Source: Flavobacterium tistrianum (GTDB lineage Bacteria; Bacteroidota; Bacteroidia; Flavobacteriales; Flavobacteriaceae). Taken from it: 64,000 bases of DNA. Shown here piece after piece: positions 17,994 to 27,376 of this stretch; within the stretch, counting starts at the first letter, position 1; each line of letters opens with the position of its first letter. Below the pieces are notes generated by a model. The model did no database searches. It was not told the DNA's origin and worked only from the letters and a program-made list of their open reading frames with translations. The DNA is taken from positions 98,445-162,444 of the forward strand of contig NZ_QJRH01000062.1 in the NCBI RefSeq assembly GCF_003254545.1. The letters are read 5' to 3'. The position numbers and the translations under genes are program-made.

Positions 17994-18350
17994 TTTCGTC
18001 TTGGTTAAAATTCTTAATGGTGCAAACGTAGTATAACCAAATAGCAAAACCTTACGGGATTCCACATCAAAGCACATTTTCCAATTGAGACAATTCTTAA
18101 GACACTAATAACAAACAATATAAATGATCAATAAAATAGGAAAAATTTCCAAAAAAAACTTGAATATCAAAAAACAATACCATTTTTATGACTTATTTAT
18201 TTTTCAATTAAAAAATTGAAACACATAAAACTTTAAAAATCCCATTGGCAATTTCACCTGTAAAAAATTTAGATTTTTAATAACAAAAACCAACTCTAGA
18301 AACTAAAACAATTCCTTATTTTTGCATCTTCCATTTTTTTAAAATCTTAT
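17994..18350. other. Divergent intergenic region (357 bp)
   Basis: AT-rich spacer between the lipoprotein and ABC transporter genes. A Bacteroidota -7 element, TATTTTTG (18317-18324), lies 27 bases before the ABC start. I see no gene or repeat. Confidence 0.5.
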
Positions 18351-20096
18351 ATGAAATTACTATATACCTACATTATCAGACACAAAATGCTCTTGTTTTT
18401 TGCGTTGATAATGGCTACTATCAACATCTGTTTCAGTTTGTCAGACTCTGTAATTACAGGGAAATTAATGCAAGATTGCGGTGTCGGAATTGCAAAATAC
18501 AAAGGAAACGAAATCGGATTTATAAAATCTTTGGCTTTCTGGCTTGGACTTTCGCTTGGTGCTGCCATGGTTTCCAGAATTACCAAAAACTTTCAAGATT
18601 ATTTTACCAATGTAGTTATTCAGCGTACTGGTGCTCAAATGTATACTGACGGAATAAAAAAATCTCTTGACCTGCCGTATGCTGAATTTGAAGATCAGCG
18701 AAGTGGCGAAACTTTGAGTAAGCTGACAAAAGTTAGAATTGATTCAGAAAAACTGATTACGCTTTCTATTTCTTTAATTTTCCAGACTATTATCGGTTTT
18801 ATATTTGTAATCGTGTATGTTGCGAGAATTGATTTCAGAATTTCAATTATCTTCTTAATTACGGCGCCAATTATTGCTTTGGTAAGTTTGTATTTAGGAA
18901 AAAAAATTAAAATCGTTTCTCGAAAAATTGTCAATCAAACCAATGCATTGGCGGGTTCAACTACCGAAAGTTTACGAAATATAGAATTGGTAAAAAGTCT
19001 TGGTTTGACCTATCAGGAAGAAAAACGTCTAAACTTAAATACATTTAAGATTCTTCAATTAGAATTGCAAAAAATCCGTTTTATTAGAAGTTTAAGTTTT
19101 ATTCAAGGAACAACGGTTCATTTCTTAAGAACTTGTGTTGTTTTTGCGTTGTATTACTTTTTATTTGGAGGAAAAATTATCGTTGGAGACTTATTGACAA
19201 TGGTGTTTTTTACGTTCTTTATTTTTGGTCCATTACAAGAATTAGGAAACTTTATTATCGCTCTGAATGAGACAAAGGTTTCTATGGAGAATTTCAAACA
19301 TTTATTAAATGCTCCGAAAGAATTCCGTCCAAAAACTCCAAAACATATTGGCGCAATTCAGAAATTACTTTTTGCAAATGTTAGTTTTCAGCACAAAACT
19401 GCCAAATTTAAAGCCGTTGAAAATATAAATTTCGAAATCAAGCAAGGCCAGACCGTTGCTTTTGTTGGCCCATCTGGATCTGGAAAAACAACATTAGTAA
19501 AATTATTAGTTGGATTATATACGCCAGAGGAAGGACAGGTTCTCTACAATGATATTGATTCTACTGAAATTGATTTATTAGACTTAAGAAAGCAGCTTGG
19601 TTTTGTAACACAAGATGCGCAATTATTCTCTGGAACAATTCGCGAAAACTTATTATTCGTTAAACCCAATGCAACCGACGAAGAACTATATGATGCTTTA
19701 CAACGTGCAAGTTGTGATAAACTTTTAAGACGTGCAGAAGATGGTTTAAACACCACAATTGGCGAAGGCGGAATCAAAGTTTCTGGCGGTGAAAAACAGC
19801 GTTTATCTATCGCTAGAGCTATTCTTAGAAATCCAAATTTATTGATTTTTGATGAAGCTACGTCTGCTTTGGATTCTATTACCGAAGAAGAAATCAATGA
19901 TACGATTAGAAATATCTCGGATAAAAACAGAATCACAGTTTTAATTGCGCATCGTTTATCGACTGTAATGCATGCGGATAGAATTTTTGTTTTAGAACAA
20001 GGTAAAATAATTGAGCAAGGTAAACATGAGGATTTGATTGTAGAGAAAGGATTGTATTACGCTATGTGGCGCCAGCAGATTGGGGAGAGAAAATAG
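18351..20096 (+). CDS. ABC exporter, fused permease-ATPase
   Basis: 581-aa half-transporter of the MsbA/lipid-drug exporter type. Residues 1-310 carry about six transmembrane helices; residues 335-581 are the nucleotide-binding domain. Walker A is GPSGSGKTT (373-381), the signature VSGGEKQR (about 477-484), Walker B LLIFDEATSALD with D501 and E502, and the H-loop His534 (IAHRLSTV). It must dimerise to work. The exported substrate cannot be told from sequence. It is a single gene; the downstream spacer is filled with repeats and a hairpin terminator. Confidence 0.92.
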   Translation: MKLLYTYIIRHKMLLFFALIMATINICFSLSDSVITGKLMQDCGVGIAKYKGNEIGFIKSLAFWLGLSLGAAMVSRITKNFQDYFTNVVIQRTGAQMYTDGIKKSLDLPYAEFEDQRSGETLSKLTKVRIDSEKLITLSISLIFQTIIGFIFVIVYVARIDFRISIIFLITAPIIALVSLYLGKKIKIVSRKIVNQTNALAGSTTESLRNIELVKSLGLTYQEEKRLNLNTFKILQLELQKIRFIRSLSFIQGTTVHFLRTCVVFALYYFLFGGKIIVGDLLTMVFFTFFIFGPLQELGNFIIALNETKVSMENFKHLLNAPKEFRPKTPKHIGAIQKLLFANVSFQHKTAKFKAVENINFEIKQGQTVAFVGPSGSGKTTLVKLLVGLYTPEEGQVLYNDIDSTEIDLLDLRKQLGFVTQDAQLFSGTIRENLLFVKPNATDEELYDALQRASCDKLLRRAEDGLNTTIGEGGIKVSGGEKQRLSIARAILRNPNLLIFDEATSALDSITEEEINDTIRNISDKNRITVLIAHRLSTVMHADRIFVLEQGKIIEQGKHEDLIVEKGLYYAMWRQQIGERK

Positions 20097-20167
20097 TTTT
20101 CTGAGTCGCTAAGATTCTAAGTTACTAAGGCTCTAAGCTTTTTAACAATCGAAAAACGTACTATTTG

Positions 20168-20264
20168 TCATTTCGACGAAGGAGAAATCTCCGTAAGTAA
20201 CTCCGCAACGAAAATCCAATCTTTGTCGAGCTTCTCGTGGAGATTTCTCCTTCGTCGAAATGAC
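20168..20264. repeat. Hairpin repeat with 23-bp perfect inverted arms, copy B
   Basis: Arms 20168-20190 and 20242-20264 are identical to those of the copy at 6731-6824, and pairing extends three further bases inward (TCC/GGA). The central 51 bases differ from copy A. Confidence 0.85.
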
Positions 20265-20289
20265 ATAAAATGAGAGAATACTCAAATAA

Positions 20290-20323
20290 AAAACCCGACA
20301 GATTTTAAAAATCTGTCGGGTTT
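20290..20323. terminator. Bidirectional terminator between ABC gene and alaS
   Basis: Long stem AAACCCGACAGATTTT / AAAATCTGTCGGGTTT with A and T tracts outside, placed between convergent genes. Confidence 0.8.
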
Positions 20324-20371
20324 ACTTTTATAAAAAACTTAGAACCTTAGTATCTTAGATTCTTAGAACCT

Positions 20372-23011
20372 TTATTTAACAAAATCCACCGCTTTTGTAA
20401 GCGCCTCACCAATTCCATCAACATTTTTACCTCCTGCAGTTGCGAAGAAAGGCTGTCCTCCTCCTCCACCTTGGATGTATTTACCTAATTCGCGAACAAC
20501 TTGTCCAGCGTTTAAGTTTTTGCTTGCTACAATTTCTTTAGAAACATAACATGTTAACATTGGTTTTCCTTCATGTGCTGTAGCCAAAACGATAAATAAG
20601 TCGTTGTAAGCATTACCTAACTCATAAGCTAAATCTTTTGCTCCTTCTGGATTTAAATCTACTTGTTTTGCCAAGAACTGAACTCCATTGATTTCTTGCA
20701 ATTCTTTAGCCAAATCAGCTTTCATATTTTTAGCTTTATCTTTTAACAAAGCTTCCAATTGTTTTTTCAATTGAGCATTTTCGTCTTGTAACGCCAAGAT
20801 TGATTTTACAGGATCTTGGGCATTTTTCAGTGCCTCTTTAATTTCAGCTAAAGAAACAGCTTGCGACTCAAAATATTCTTTCGCAGCTTCGCTTGTTATT
20901 GCCTCAATCCTTCTGATTCCAGCTGCAACAGCACCTTCTGAAACAATTTTAAAATGCCAGATATCAGATGTATTGGCAACGTGAGTTCCTCCACATAATT
21001 CGACAGAATCTCCAAATTTAATAGTACGAACTAAATCTCCGTATTTCTCTCCAAACAAAGCAATTGCTCCATCTTCTAAAGCTTGCTCTTTCGGAATAGC
21101 TCTTTTTTCAATTAATGGTAAACTCTCACGAATCCTTGCATTCACGAAGTTTTCTACTTCTACTAATTCTTCATCAGTTACTTTAGAGAAATGAGAAAAG
21201 TCAAAACGCAATGAAGCATTTCTTACCATCGATCCTTTTTGCTCAATATGAGTTCCTAAAATCTTACGTAAAGCTTGGTGCAACAAGTGCGTAGCCGAGT
21301 GGTTAGAAGAAGTTTTAGCTCTCTGGTTTGCATCAACAACCGCATTAAAAGTTCCCGTAAGGTTTTCTGGCAACGATTTTGCTAAATGTATCGTTTGGTT
21401 ATTTTCTTTTTTAGTATCAATAATATAAACGATGTCTCCGTTTTGAGCTTCTAAATATCCCTTATCTCCCGTTTGTCCTCCGCTTTCTCCATAAAATGGA
21501 GTTGCATTGAAAACCAATTGGAAAATCTCACCATCTTTTGCGCTTTCTACTCTACGGTATTTCGTAATTTTTACTTGCTGAGATAATCTGTCATATCCAA
21601 CAAATTCCTGAATATCATCTTCTACAAGCACATTCCAGTCACCAGCTGTTACTTTAGATGCTGCACGAGATCTTTCTTTTTGTAATTGTAATTGCTCTTG
21701 GAAACCTTCTTCGTCTAATTTCAATCCTCTTTCAGAAAGAATTAAAGCTGTTAAATCGATTGGGAACCCATAAGTATCATACAATTCAAATGCTTTTTTA
21801 CCATCAACAGTATCTGTATTGTTATTTGAAATTACAGCATCTAAAAGAACTAATCCTTGATCTAATGTTTTCAAGAATGAATTTTCTTCTTCACGAATTA
21901 CATTCGAACAAAGTGCTTTCTGCGTTCTGATTTCTGGGAAAGAATCTCCCATTTGCTCGCTTAAAGTCTCAACCAATTTAAAAATAAACGGCTCTTTTGT
22001 TCCTAAGAAAGTAAATCCGTAACGAATTGCGCGACGCAAAATTCTACGAATTACATATCCAGCACCCGTGTTAGAAGGCAACTGACCGTCAGCAATAGCA
22101 AAAGCCACCGCACGAACGTGATCTGCCACTACACGAATAGCAATATTCATTTTATTTTGTTCCTCACTAATGCCTGTTACATCATTAGTTGTATATTTTG
22201 CTCCAGTAATGGTTTCGATTTCTCTAATTAAAGGCATGAAAACATCAGTATCATAGTTTGATGTTTTTCCTTGTAAAGCCATACACAAACGCTCAAATCC
22301 CATTCCGGTATCAACGTGTTGAGCTGGAAGTTTTTCTAATGAACCATCAGCTTTACGGTTGAATTCCATGAATACGTTATTCCAGATTTCAACTACCTGC
22401 GGGTGATCCTTATTTACAAGGCTTTTTCCAGAAACTAAAGCTTTTTCTTCTTCAGAACGCAAATCAACGTGAATTTCAGAACAAGGTCCGCATGGTCCTT
22501 GGTCACCCATTTCCCAGAAATTATCCTTTTTGTTTCCAAGAATGATTCGATCTTCATCGATTAAAGTTTTCCAAATATCCCAAGCTTCTTGATCAAATGG
22601 AACGTTATCTTCTTTACTTCCTTCAAAAACAGAGACATAAAGATTCTCTTTTGGAATTTTGTACACTTCTGTCAATAGTTCCCAAGCCCAGTTGATTGCT
22701 TCTTTTTTGAAGTAATCACCAAAAGACCAGTTTCCTAACATTTCAAACATTGTGTGGTGGTAAGTATCAATACCAACCTCTTCAAGGTCATTATGTTTTC
22801 CTGAAACACGAAGACATTTTTGTGTATCGGCTATTCTTGGACTTTTTGGAGTTCCGTTTCCTAAGAAAAATTCTTTAAACTGGGCCATTCCCGAGTTATT
22901 GAACATTAGGGTTGGGTCGTCTTTAAGAACAATAGGAGCTGAAGGGACAATAGTATGCCCTTTACTCTCAAAAAAATCTAAAAATTGTTTACGTACGTCT
23001 TGTGATTTCAT
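20372..23011 (-). CDS. alaS: Alanyl-tRNA synthetase
   Basis: 879-aa class II synthetase charging tRNA-Ala. The N-terminal catalytic core begins [19 protein letters not shown] and contains [14 protein letters not shown] and [18 protein letters not shown]. The editing domain has [12 protein letters not shown] (about residue 575) and CGGTHV (about residue 670), which supply the zinc-binding His and Cys residues. The C-terminal C-Ala domain ends with the [17 protein letters not shown] glycine-rich segment. Full length and intact. It is divergent from the M23 peptidase gene. Confidence 0.98.
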   Translation of the reverse strand: MKSQDVRKQFLDFFESKGHTIVPSAPIVLKDDPTLMFNNSGMAQFKEFFLGNGTPKSPRIADTQKCLRVSGKHNDLEEVGIDTYHHTMFEMLGNWSFGDYFKKEAINWAWELLTEVYKIPKENLYVSVFEGSKEDNVPFDQEAWDIWKTLIDEDRIILGNKKDNFWEMGDQGPCGPCSEIHVDLRSEEEKALVSGKSLVNKDHPQVVEIWNNVFMEFNRKADGSLEKLPAQHVDTGMGFERLCMALQGKTSNYDTDVFMPLIREIETITGAKYTTNDVTGISEEQNKMNIAIRVVADHVRAVAFAIADGQLPSNTGAGYVIRRILRRAIRYGFTFLGTKEPFIFKLVETLSEQMGDSFPEIRTQKALCSNVIREEENSFLKTLDQGLVLLDAVISNNNTDTVDGKKAFELYDTYGFPIDLTALILSERGLKLDEEGFQEQLQLQKERSRAASKVTAGDWNVLVEDDIQEFVGYDRLSQQVKITKYRRVESAKDGEIFQLVFNATPFYGESGGQTGDKGYLEAQNGDIVYIIDTKKENNQTIHLAKSLPENLTGTFNAVVDANQRAKTSSNHSATHLLHQALRKILGTHIEQKGSMVRNASLRFDFSHFSKVTDEELVEVENFVNARIRESLPLIEKRAIPKEQALEDGAIALFGEKYGDLVRTIKFGDSVELCGGTHVANTSDIWHFKIVSEGAVAAGIRRIEAITSEAAKEYFESQAVSLAEIKEALKNAQDPVKSILALQDENAQLKKQLEALLKDKAKNMKADLAKELQEINGVQFLAKQVDLNPEGAKDLAYELGNAYNDLFIVLATAHEGKPMLTCYVSKEIVASKNLNAGQVVRELGKYIQGGGGGQPFFATAGGKNVDGIGEALTKAVDFVK

Positions 23012-23288
23012 ATTTAAATTAGAAAAATGTGTCTGTTTTAATGTGTCAATTTGAAAATTAGATCATTAGCTAATTAATTCATTTGGTGATGCGTTAAGTT
23101 TTTTATAATGTAATTAAAAAACTTATAATTTAAACAATAAATTGCCTATTTTGCGCATTATCTAATGATAAAATAGCCCCAATATCTAATCATTAATCCT
23201 CGTAAAAAAGTGTCGAATAACTGAAACAATTAGCAGTTTTATTCGACTAACTCATTTTACAAGGTGCAAAAATAGCGTATTTTAAAAT

Positions 23289-24266
23289 ATGGCGAAAGTA
23301 AAATATTATTACGACCCAGAAAATCTGGCTTATACGAAAATAAAAACCAGAAAAAGAATAAAAATAGGTTACGCATTACTGTTTTTACTGGCATCGGCAC
23401 TGTTTGGTTTCTTAGTTTTTGTTCTTTTAATTAACACACCTTATTTCGAAACTCCAAAAGATCGTTTACAGGCACGTGAAATTGAAAATTTGAAACTTCA
23501 ATATGCCATTTTGAATAAAAAACTAGACGAAATTGATGAAGCTGCAGATGCATTAGAAGAACGTGACAATAATATTTATCGTGTTTATTTTAACAAAGCT
23601 GAAATTCCAGATTCGATTCGAAAAGCTGGTTTTAGAAGTTCTGACAAATACAAAGCGCTAGAAGGATACAACAATTCTCAATTGGTTTTGAATGCAACAA
23701 AGAGAGTTGACAAACTTTCGAAGCAATTAGCAATTCAGTCCAAATCATTGGATGAAATTTTAAAATTAGCTGGAGCTAAAGAAAATTTATTATTGGCTAT
23801 TCCTGCCATTCAGCCAGTTCGAAATGAAAATTTAAAACGTGTCGCGTCAGGTTTTGGGTACCGCATTGACCCATTCACGAAAGTGAGAAAAATGCATAAC
23901 GGAATGGATTTCACCGCCAATACAGGAGCTCCAATCTACGCAACAGGAGATGGTGTTGTAGAAAGAGCTGACAACACGGCTTCTGGATACGGGAATCATG
24001 TTGTGATCAGGCACGGTTTTGGATATGAAAGTTTGTACGCGCATCTAAGCAAATACAACTGCCGTCCTGGGCAAAGAGTGAAACGCGGCGATGTTATTGG
24101 TTATGTTGGAAGCACAGGAAGATCTGAAGGTCCGCATTGTCATTATGAAGTGCATAAAGACGGAAAAGTGGTTAACCCTCTTAATTTCTATTACGGAAAT
24201 ATTTCGGCTGTAGAATATGTGGCAATTTCGCAAATGGCAAACCAAGAAAATCAATCATTAGATTAA
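23289..24266 (+). CDS. M23-family peptidoglycan endopeptidase, membrane-anchored
   Basis: 325 residues. A transmembrane helix (about 28-48) is followed by a coiled-coil linker (about 58-95) and a C-terminal LytM/M23 domain. The zinc ligands are probably H203 and D207 (MHNGMDF) and H285 (GPHCHYEVH), with H252 and H283 as catalytic helpers; the set looks complete, so it should be an active cell-wall hydrolase. It is the first gene of a same-strand cluster (MerR, LemA, two TPM proteins), an arrangement that suggests envelope-related roles. Confidence 0.9.
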   Translation: MAKVKYYYDPENLAYTKIKTRKRIKIGYALLFLLASALFGFLVFVLLINTPYFETPKDRLQAREIENLKLQYAILNKKLDEIDEAADALEERDNNIYRVYFNKAEIPDSIRKAGFRSSDKYKALEGYNNSQLVLNATKRVDKLSKQLAIQSKSLDEILKLAGAKENLLLAIPAIQPVRNENLKRVASGFGYRIDPFTKVRKMHNGMDFTANTGAPIYATGDGVVERADNTASGYGNHVVIRHGFGYESLYAHLSKYNCRPGQRVKRGDVIGYVGSTGRSEGPHCHYEVHKDGKVVNPLNFYYGNISAVEYVAISQMANQENQSLD

Positions 24267-24313
24267 TAGTACAAAAAATACTATTTTTGAAGTAAAATAG
24301 AAAAAAACGAATC

Positions 24314-24646
24314 ATGCATATTGAACTTTCTAAAGACAAAAGATATTACAGTATTGGCGAAGTTGCCAAAGCTTTTAATGTCAATGCTTCTTTGATACGA
24401 TTTTGGGACAGCGAATTTGACATTCTAAAACCTAAAAAAAATGCAAAGGGAAATAGAATGTTCACTCCAGACGATATTACCAATCTTCAATTGATTTATC
24501 ACTTAGTTAAAGAAAGAGGATTTACACTTGAAGGTGCCAAAACACACTTAAAAGAAGGTCAGAAGAAAACGTTAGATAAATTCGAAATAATACGTAAATT
24601 AGAGTCGATAAAAACGCAACTGAACGACATAAAAAACGAATTGTAA
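24314..24646 (+). CDS. MerR-family transcriptional regulator
   Basis: 110 residues. The N-terminal winged helix reads YYSIGEVAKAFNVNASLIRFWDSEFDILKPKKNAKGNRMFTPDDI, which is the MerR DNA-binding fold, followed by a short dimerisation coil (KFEIIRKLESIKTQLNDIKNEL). There is no effector-binding domain and no conserved metal-binding Cys, so the signal is unknown. It lies 47 bases after the M23 gene. Confidence 0.88.
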   Translation: MHIELSKDKRYYSIGEVAKAFNVNASLIRFWDSEFDILKPKKNAKGNRMFTPDDITNLQLIYHLVKERGFTLEGAKTHLKEGQKKTLDKFEIIRKLESIKTQLNDIKNEL

Positions 24647-24680
24647 TTAAAAATAGAAATAAACTTAAATCAAAACAAAT

Positions 24681-25265
24681 ATGAAAAAGTGGTTAATCCC
24701 TGTAGGAATTATTGTAGCACTTATTGCTATTATCGCATTTTGGTCGATTGGTATTAAAAATACTGCTTTACAACACAGCCAAGCTGTAAATAAAGAATGG
24801 GGAAATGTTCAAACGGCTTACCAAAGACGTAATGATCTTATTGGGAATTTAGTAAACACTGTAAAAGGTGCTGCAGATTTTGAAAAAGGAACTTTAACAG
24901 CAGTTATTGAAGCTCGTGCAAAAGCTACTTCGGTAACAATTGACCCAAGCAATGTAACTCCTGAGCAATTAGCAGCATTTAACCAAGCTCAAAGCGGAGT
25001 ATCTTCATCATTATCAAGATTATTGGTTTCTGTTGAGCAATATCCTACTTTAAAAGCAAACGAGAACTTCTTGAAATTACAAGACGAATTGGCAAGTACT
25101 GAAAACCAGATTTTAACGGCTAGAACTCGTTTCAACGAAGCTGTACAAGTTTACAACGGTTACATCTTATCTATTCCTAACAAATGGTTCTTGAGCGAAT
25201 ACAAAGAAAAACCATACTTTGAAGCATCTACTGGAGCTGATAAACCTGTTGAAGTAAAATTCTAA
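24681..25265 (+). CDS. lemA: LemA family protein
   Basis: 194 residues with one N-terminal transmembrane helix (about 5-25), then the alpha-helical LemA domain: HSQAVNKEWGNVQTAYQRRNDLIGNLVNTVKG and ENQILTARTRFNEAVQVYNGYI. LemA genes very often precede TPM-domain genes, as here. The molecular role of the family is not settled. Confidence 0.93.
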   Translation: MKKWLIPVGIIVALIAIIAFWSIGIKNTALQHSQAVNKEWGNVQTAYQRRNDLIGNLVNTVKGAADFEKGTLTAVIEARAKATSVTIDPSNVTPEQLAAFNQAQSGVSSSLSRLLVSVEQYPTLKANENFLKLQDELASTENQILTARTRFNEAVQVYNGYILSIPNKWFLSEYKEKPYFEASTGADKPVEVKF

Positions 25266-25344
25266 AGATTTAATATTATTGATTAACGATTTCAGATGTA
25301 ATCTGCAATCTAAAATCTACAATCTAAACTCTAAAATAATTTCC

Positions 25345-25782
25345 ATGTCAAAAGTAGAAGATTTTTTAAGCAAAGAAGAAGAGCAAGAAATTGTTGAAGC
25401 TATTCGCATGGCTGAAAATAATACTTCTGGCGAAATTAGAGTACATATAGAAAAAACAACTTCTAAAGTCCATTTTGATAGGGCTTTAGAAGTTTTTCAT
25501 GAATTGCGAATGAATGAAACTAAATTGAAAAATGGAGTATTACTCTATTTTGCAGTTGAAGACAAAAACTTTGTAATTTGTGGAGATCAAGGAATTAATG
25601 ATGTAGTAGCCAACGATTTTTGGGATTGCACCAAAGACATTATGGTGAATCATTTTAAAGCCGGCAATTTTAAACAAGGAATTGTTGACGGTATTTTGAA
25701 TGCCGGGGAACAGCTCAAAAAATATTTTCCATCTCAGGAAGACGATGTCAACGAATTATCTAACGAAATCTCAAAAGGATAA
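25345..25782 (+). CDS. TPM-domain protein, soluble
   Basis: 145 residues starting MSKVEDFLSKEEEQEI; a longer frame begins in a repeat-like AATCTA stretch and is rejected. It contains a TPM (YgcG/Psb32-like) domain: IVEAIRMAENNTSGEIRVHIE, then GVLLYFAVEDKNFVICGDQGIND. No signal peptide or membrane helix is seen, so it is probably cytoplasmic. It stops 3 bases before the next TPM gene, so they are likely cotranscribed. Confidence 0.88.
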   Translation: MSKVEDFLSKEEEQEIVEAIRMAENNTSGEIRVHIEKTTSKVHFDRALEVFHELRMNETKLKNGVLLYFAVEDKNFVICGDQGINDVVANDFWDCTKDIMVNHFKAGNFKQGIVDGILNAGEQLKKYFPSQEDDVNELSNEISKG

Positions 25783-25785
25783 ATA

Positions 25786-26619
25786 ATGAAAAATTCCCAA
25801 ATTAAAATCTCAAATTCTAATAGAATTTTTCAGCTTACTTTTTTGTTTATCGCATTATTTATCAGCAATGCTATTTTTGCACAATTTGAGATTCCACCAA
25901 AGCCAAGTTTTCAAACTTCTGTTTACGATTATGCCAACATTTTAAGTTCTACAGAGAAAGCACAATTAGAAGAAAAACTAATTCGCTATTCAGATTCTAC
26001 CACTACTCAAATTGTTGTAATTACTATTGAAAGTTTAAAAGGAGAAGATGTAAGCCAATTAGCAACAAAATGGGGACAAACTTGGGGAATTGGAGGAACC
26101 AAAGAAGACGATAATGGAGTTGTCATTCTTTTAGCAAAAAACGAAAAGAAAATCGCTATCAATCCAGGATACGGGCTTGAAGATCGTTTAACGGCTGGTA
26201 TTGGCGGAACAATTATCAGAAACATTATTATACCAGAATTTAAAGCAGGAAGTTTTTACAATGGTCTTGATAAAGGGACTGATGCCATTATTGATGTTTT
26301 TAAAGGAAAATTTAAAGGTGAACGCAAACAAGCCAAAGGACAAGACTTCCCTTTTCTGCCTTTTATCGTAATTGTTGTAATTGTTTTAATCTTACTCTCT
26401 CGAAATAAAAGAGGCGGCGGAGGTAATTCTGGCAACAATGGCGGTGGTGGCCCTAGCCTACTTGACGCTATTATTTTGAGTAATCTTGGAAGAAGTAGCG
26501 GTGGATTTGGAGGTTTCGGCGGTGGATCATCTGGTGGCGGTTTTGGCGGAGGTGGAGGCTTCGGCGGCGGATTTGGCGGTGGAGGTTTCTCTGGCGGTGG
26601 ATCTAGCGGAGGCTGGTAA
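25786..26619 (+). CDS. TPM-domain membrane protein with Gly-rich tail
   Basis: 277 residues. A signal peptide (about 1-35) is followed by the periplasmic TPM domain (VYDYANILSSTEKAQLEEKL, then NEKKIAINPGYGLEDRLTAGIGGTII), one transmembrane helix (about 188-206, FLPFIVIVVIVLILL) and a long low-complexity GGGFGG tail (about 210-277). This architecture matches YgcG-type TPM proteins. It is the last gene of the LemA-TPM cluster. Confidence 0.9.
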   Translation: MKNSQIKISNSNRIFQLTFLFIALFISNAIFAQFEIPPKPSFQTSVYDYANILSSTEKAQLEEKLIRYSDSTTTQIVVITIESLKGEDVSQLATKWGQTWGIGGTKEDDNGVVILLAKNEKKIAINPGYGLEDRLTAGIGGTIIRNIIIPEFKAGSFYNGLDKGTDAIIDVFKGKFKGERKQAKGQDFPFLPFIVIVVIVLILLSRNKRGGGGNSGNNGGGGPSLLDAIILSNLGRSSGGFGGFGGGSSGGGFGGGGGFGGGFGGGGFSGGGSSGGW

Positions 26620-26711
26620 TTTATTCTGGTTCTAATTTTCTTTGTTTGGGGTTTCATGTTTAGGTTTCAATCTTAAAATATCATACATTTACATTTTACA
26701 ATATATTATAG

Positions 26712-27125
26712 ATGTTATCACATAAAGCAAAATACGCCCTTAAGGCCTTACTTTATTTAGCAGAACAAGACGAAAATCACATTTCTAGAACTGTAGAAAT
26801 TGCTGATGGGGCTAATATTCCCAAAAAGTTTTTAGAGCAAATTTTATTAGATCTAAAACGCGGTCGTTTTGTAAGCAGTAAGCAGGGAAAATTTGGCGGT
26901 TATTATCTGATAAAATCCAAAAATGACATTACTCTGGCAGAAATTCACCGATTATTTGATGGTGCAATTGCACTTTTGCCATGCGCTTCTTTAAATTTTT
27001 ACGAGCCCTGCTCTGATTGTAAAACCGAGTCTGAATGCAGTCTGCGTCACGGTTTGATGCTGATTAGAGATAAAACTTTGAAGGCTATGGAAGGCATCAC
27101 AATCGCTTCACTTGTAAAAAAATAA
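26712..27125 (+). CDS. Rrf2-family transcriptional regulator
   Basis: 137 residues. The N-terminal winged helix MLSHKAKYALKALLYLAEQ is typical of Rrf2 proteins. Cysteines C91, C100, C103 and C109 (LLPCASL...YEPCSDCKTESEC) lie where Fe-S-sensing members such as IscR and NsrR hold their clusters, although the spacing differs. Bacteroidota members with this PCASLNFYEPC motif are often near sulfur-assimilation genes (recalled association, not checked). The neighbouring leader peptide and TonB receptor are the likely target. Confidence 0.9.
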   Translation: MLSHKAKYALKALLYLAEQDENHISRTVEIADGANIPKKFLEQILLDLKRGRFVSSKQGKFGGYYLIKSKNDITLAEIHRLFDGAIALLPCASLNFYEPCSDCKTESECSLRHGLMLIRDKTLKAMEGITIASLVKK

Positions 27126-27142
27126 AAAAATATTTTTTAAAG

Positions 27143-27159
27143 TCTAGTAAATCGATAGA
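27143..27159. promoter_or_regulatory. Candidate operator (TCTA-N9-TAGA)
   Basis: TCTAGTAAATCGATAGA is an imperfect inverted repeat just upstream of the -7 element that would drive the leader peptide and receptor genes. Position and the adjacent Rrf2 gene make it a plausible Rrf2 site. Inference only. Confidence 0.35.
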
Positions 27160-27169
27160 ATTAATTATA

Positions 27170-27177
27170 TATATTTG
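27170..27177 (+). promoter_or_regulatory. Bacteroidota -7 promoter element (TATATTTG)
   Basis: Matches TAnnTTTG and lies 40 bases before the short leader ORF. A clear TTG -33 box is not seen, as expected if an activator is needed. Confidence 0.5.
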
Positions 27178-27216
27178 CCAAAAATAATTAACTAATCATT
27201 TACAAAATTTTAACTC

Positions 27217-27327
27217 ATGAAAGTACATTCTAGTCAATCAGGTGGACAAAATCTTTTGCAAAAAAAACCTAATTATAATTTCACAACTGTGAATACTGTT
27301 TCATCTATGATGTGTATGTGTTGGTAA
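27217..27327 (+). CDS. 36-residue candidate leader peptide ending MMCMCW
   Basis: ATG-started frame of 36 codons ending SSMMCMCW-stop, with an upstream promoter-like element and a stop 49 bases before the TonB receptor start. The last six residues are three Met, two Cys and one Trp, a striking run of sulfur amino acids. That is what a cysteine/methionine-sensing regulatory peptide would look like, and the Rrf2 gene upstream fits a sulfur regulon. I see no obvious terminator after it, so the mechanism could be translational coupling or mRNA folding. It has not been matched to a known family here. Confidence 0.55.
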   Translation: MKVHSSQSGGQNLLQKKPNYNFTTVNTVSSMMCMCW

Positions 27328-27376
27328 AAAAAATTTAATTTTAAATTCTACTAATCACATATACTTAATATAAAAA

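Larger units (their letters stand above)
20109..20366. repeat. 29-bp imperfect inverted repeat enclosing a nested hairpin repeat
   Basis: Arms 20109-20137 and 20338-20366 (CTAAGATTCTAAGTTACTAA type) match as reverse complements with 3 mismatches in 29. Between them lie hairpin repeat copy B and a terminator. The arrangement fills the whole spacer between the ABC gene and alaS. Confidence 0.75.

Noticed and set aside
26256..26657. Pro-rich frame antisense to the Gly-rich TPM tail
   Set aside because: It is simply the complement of the GGN repeat codons.
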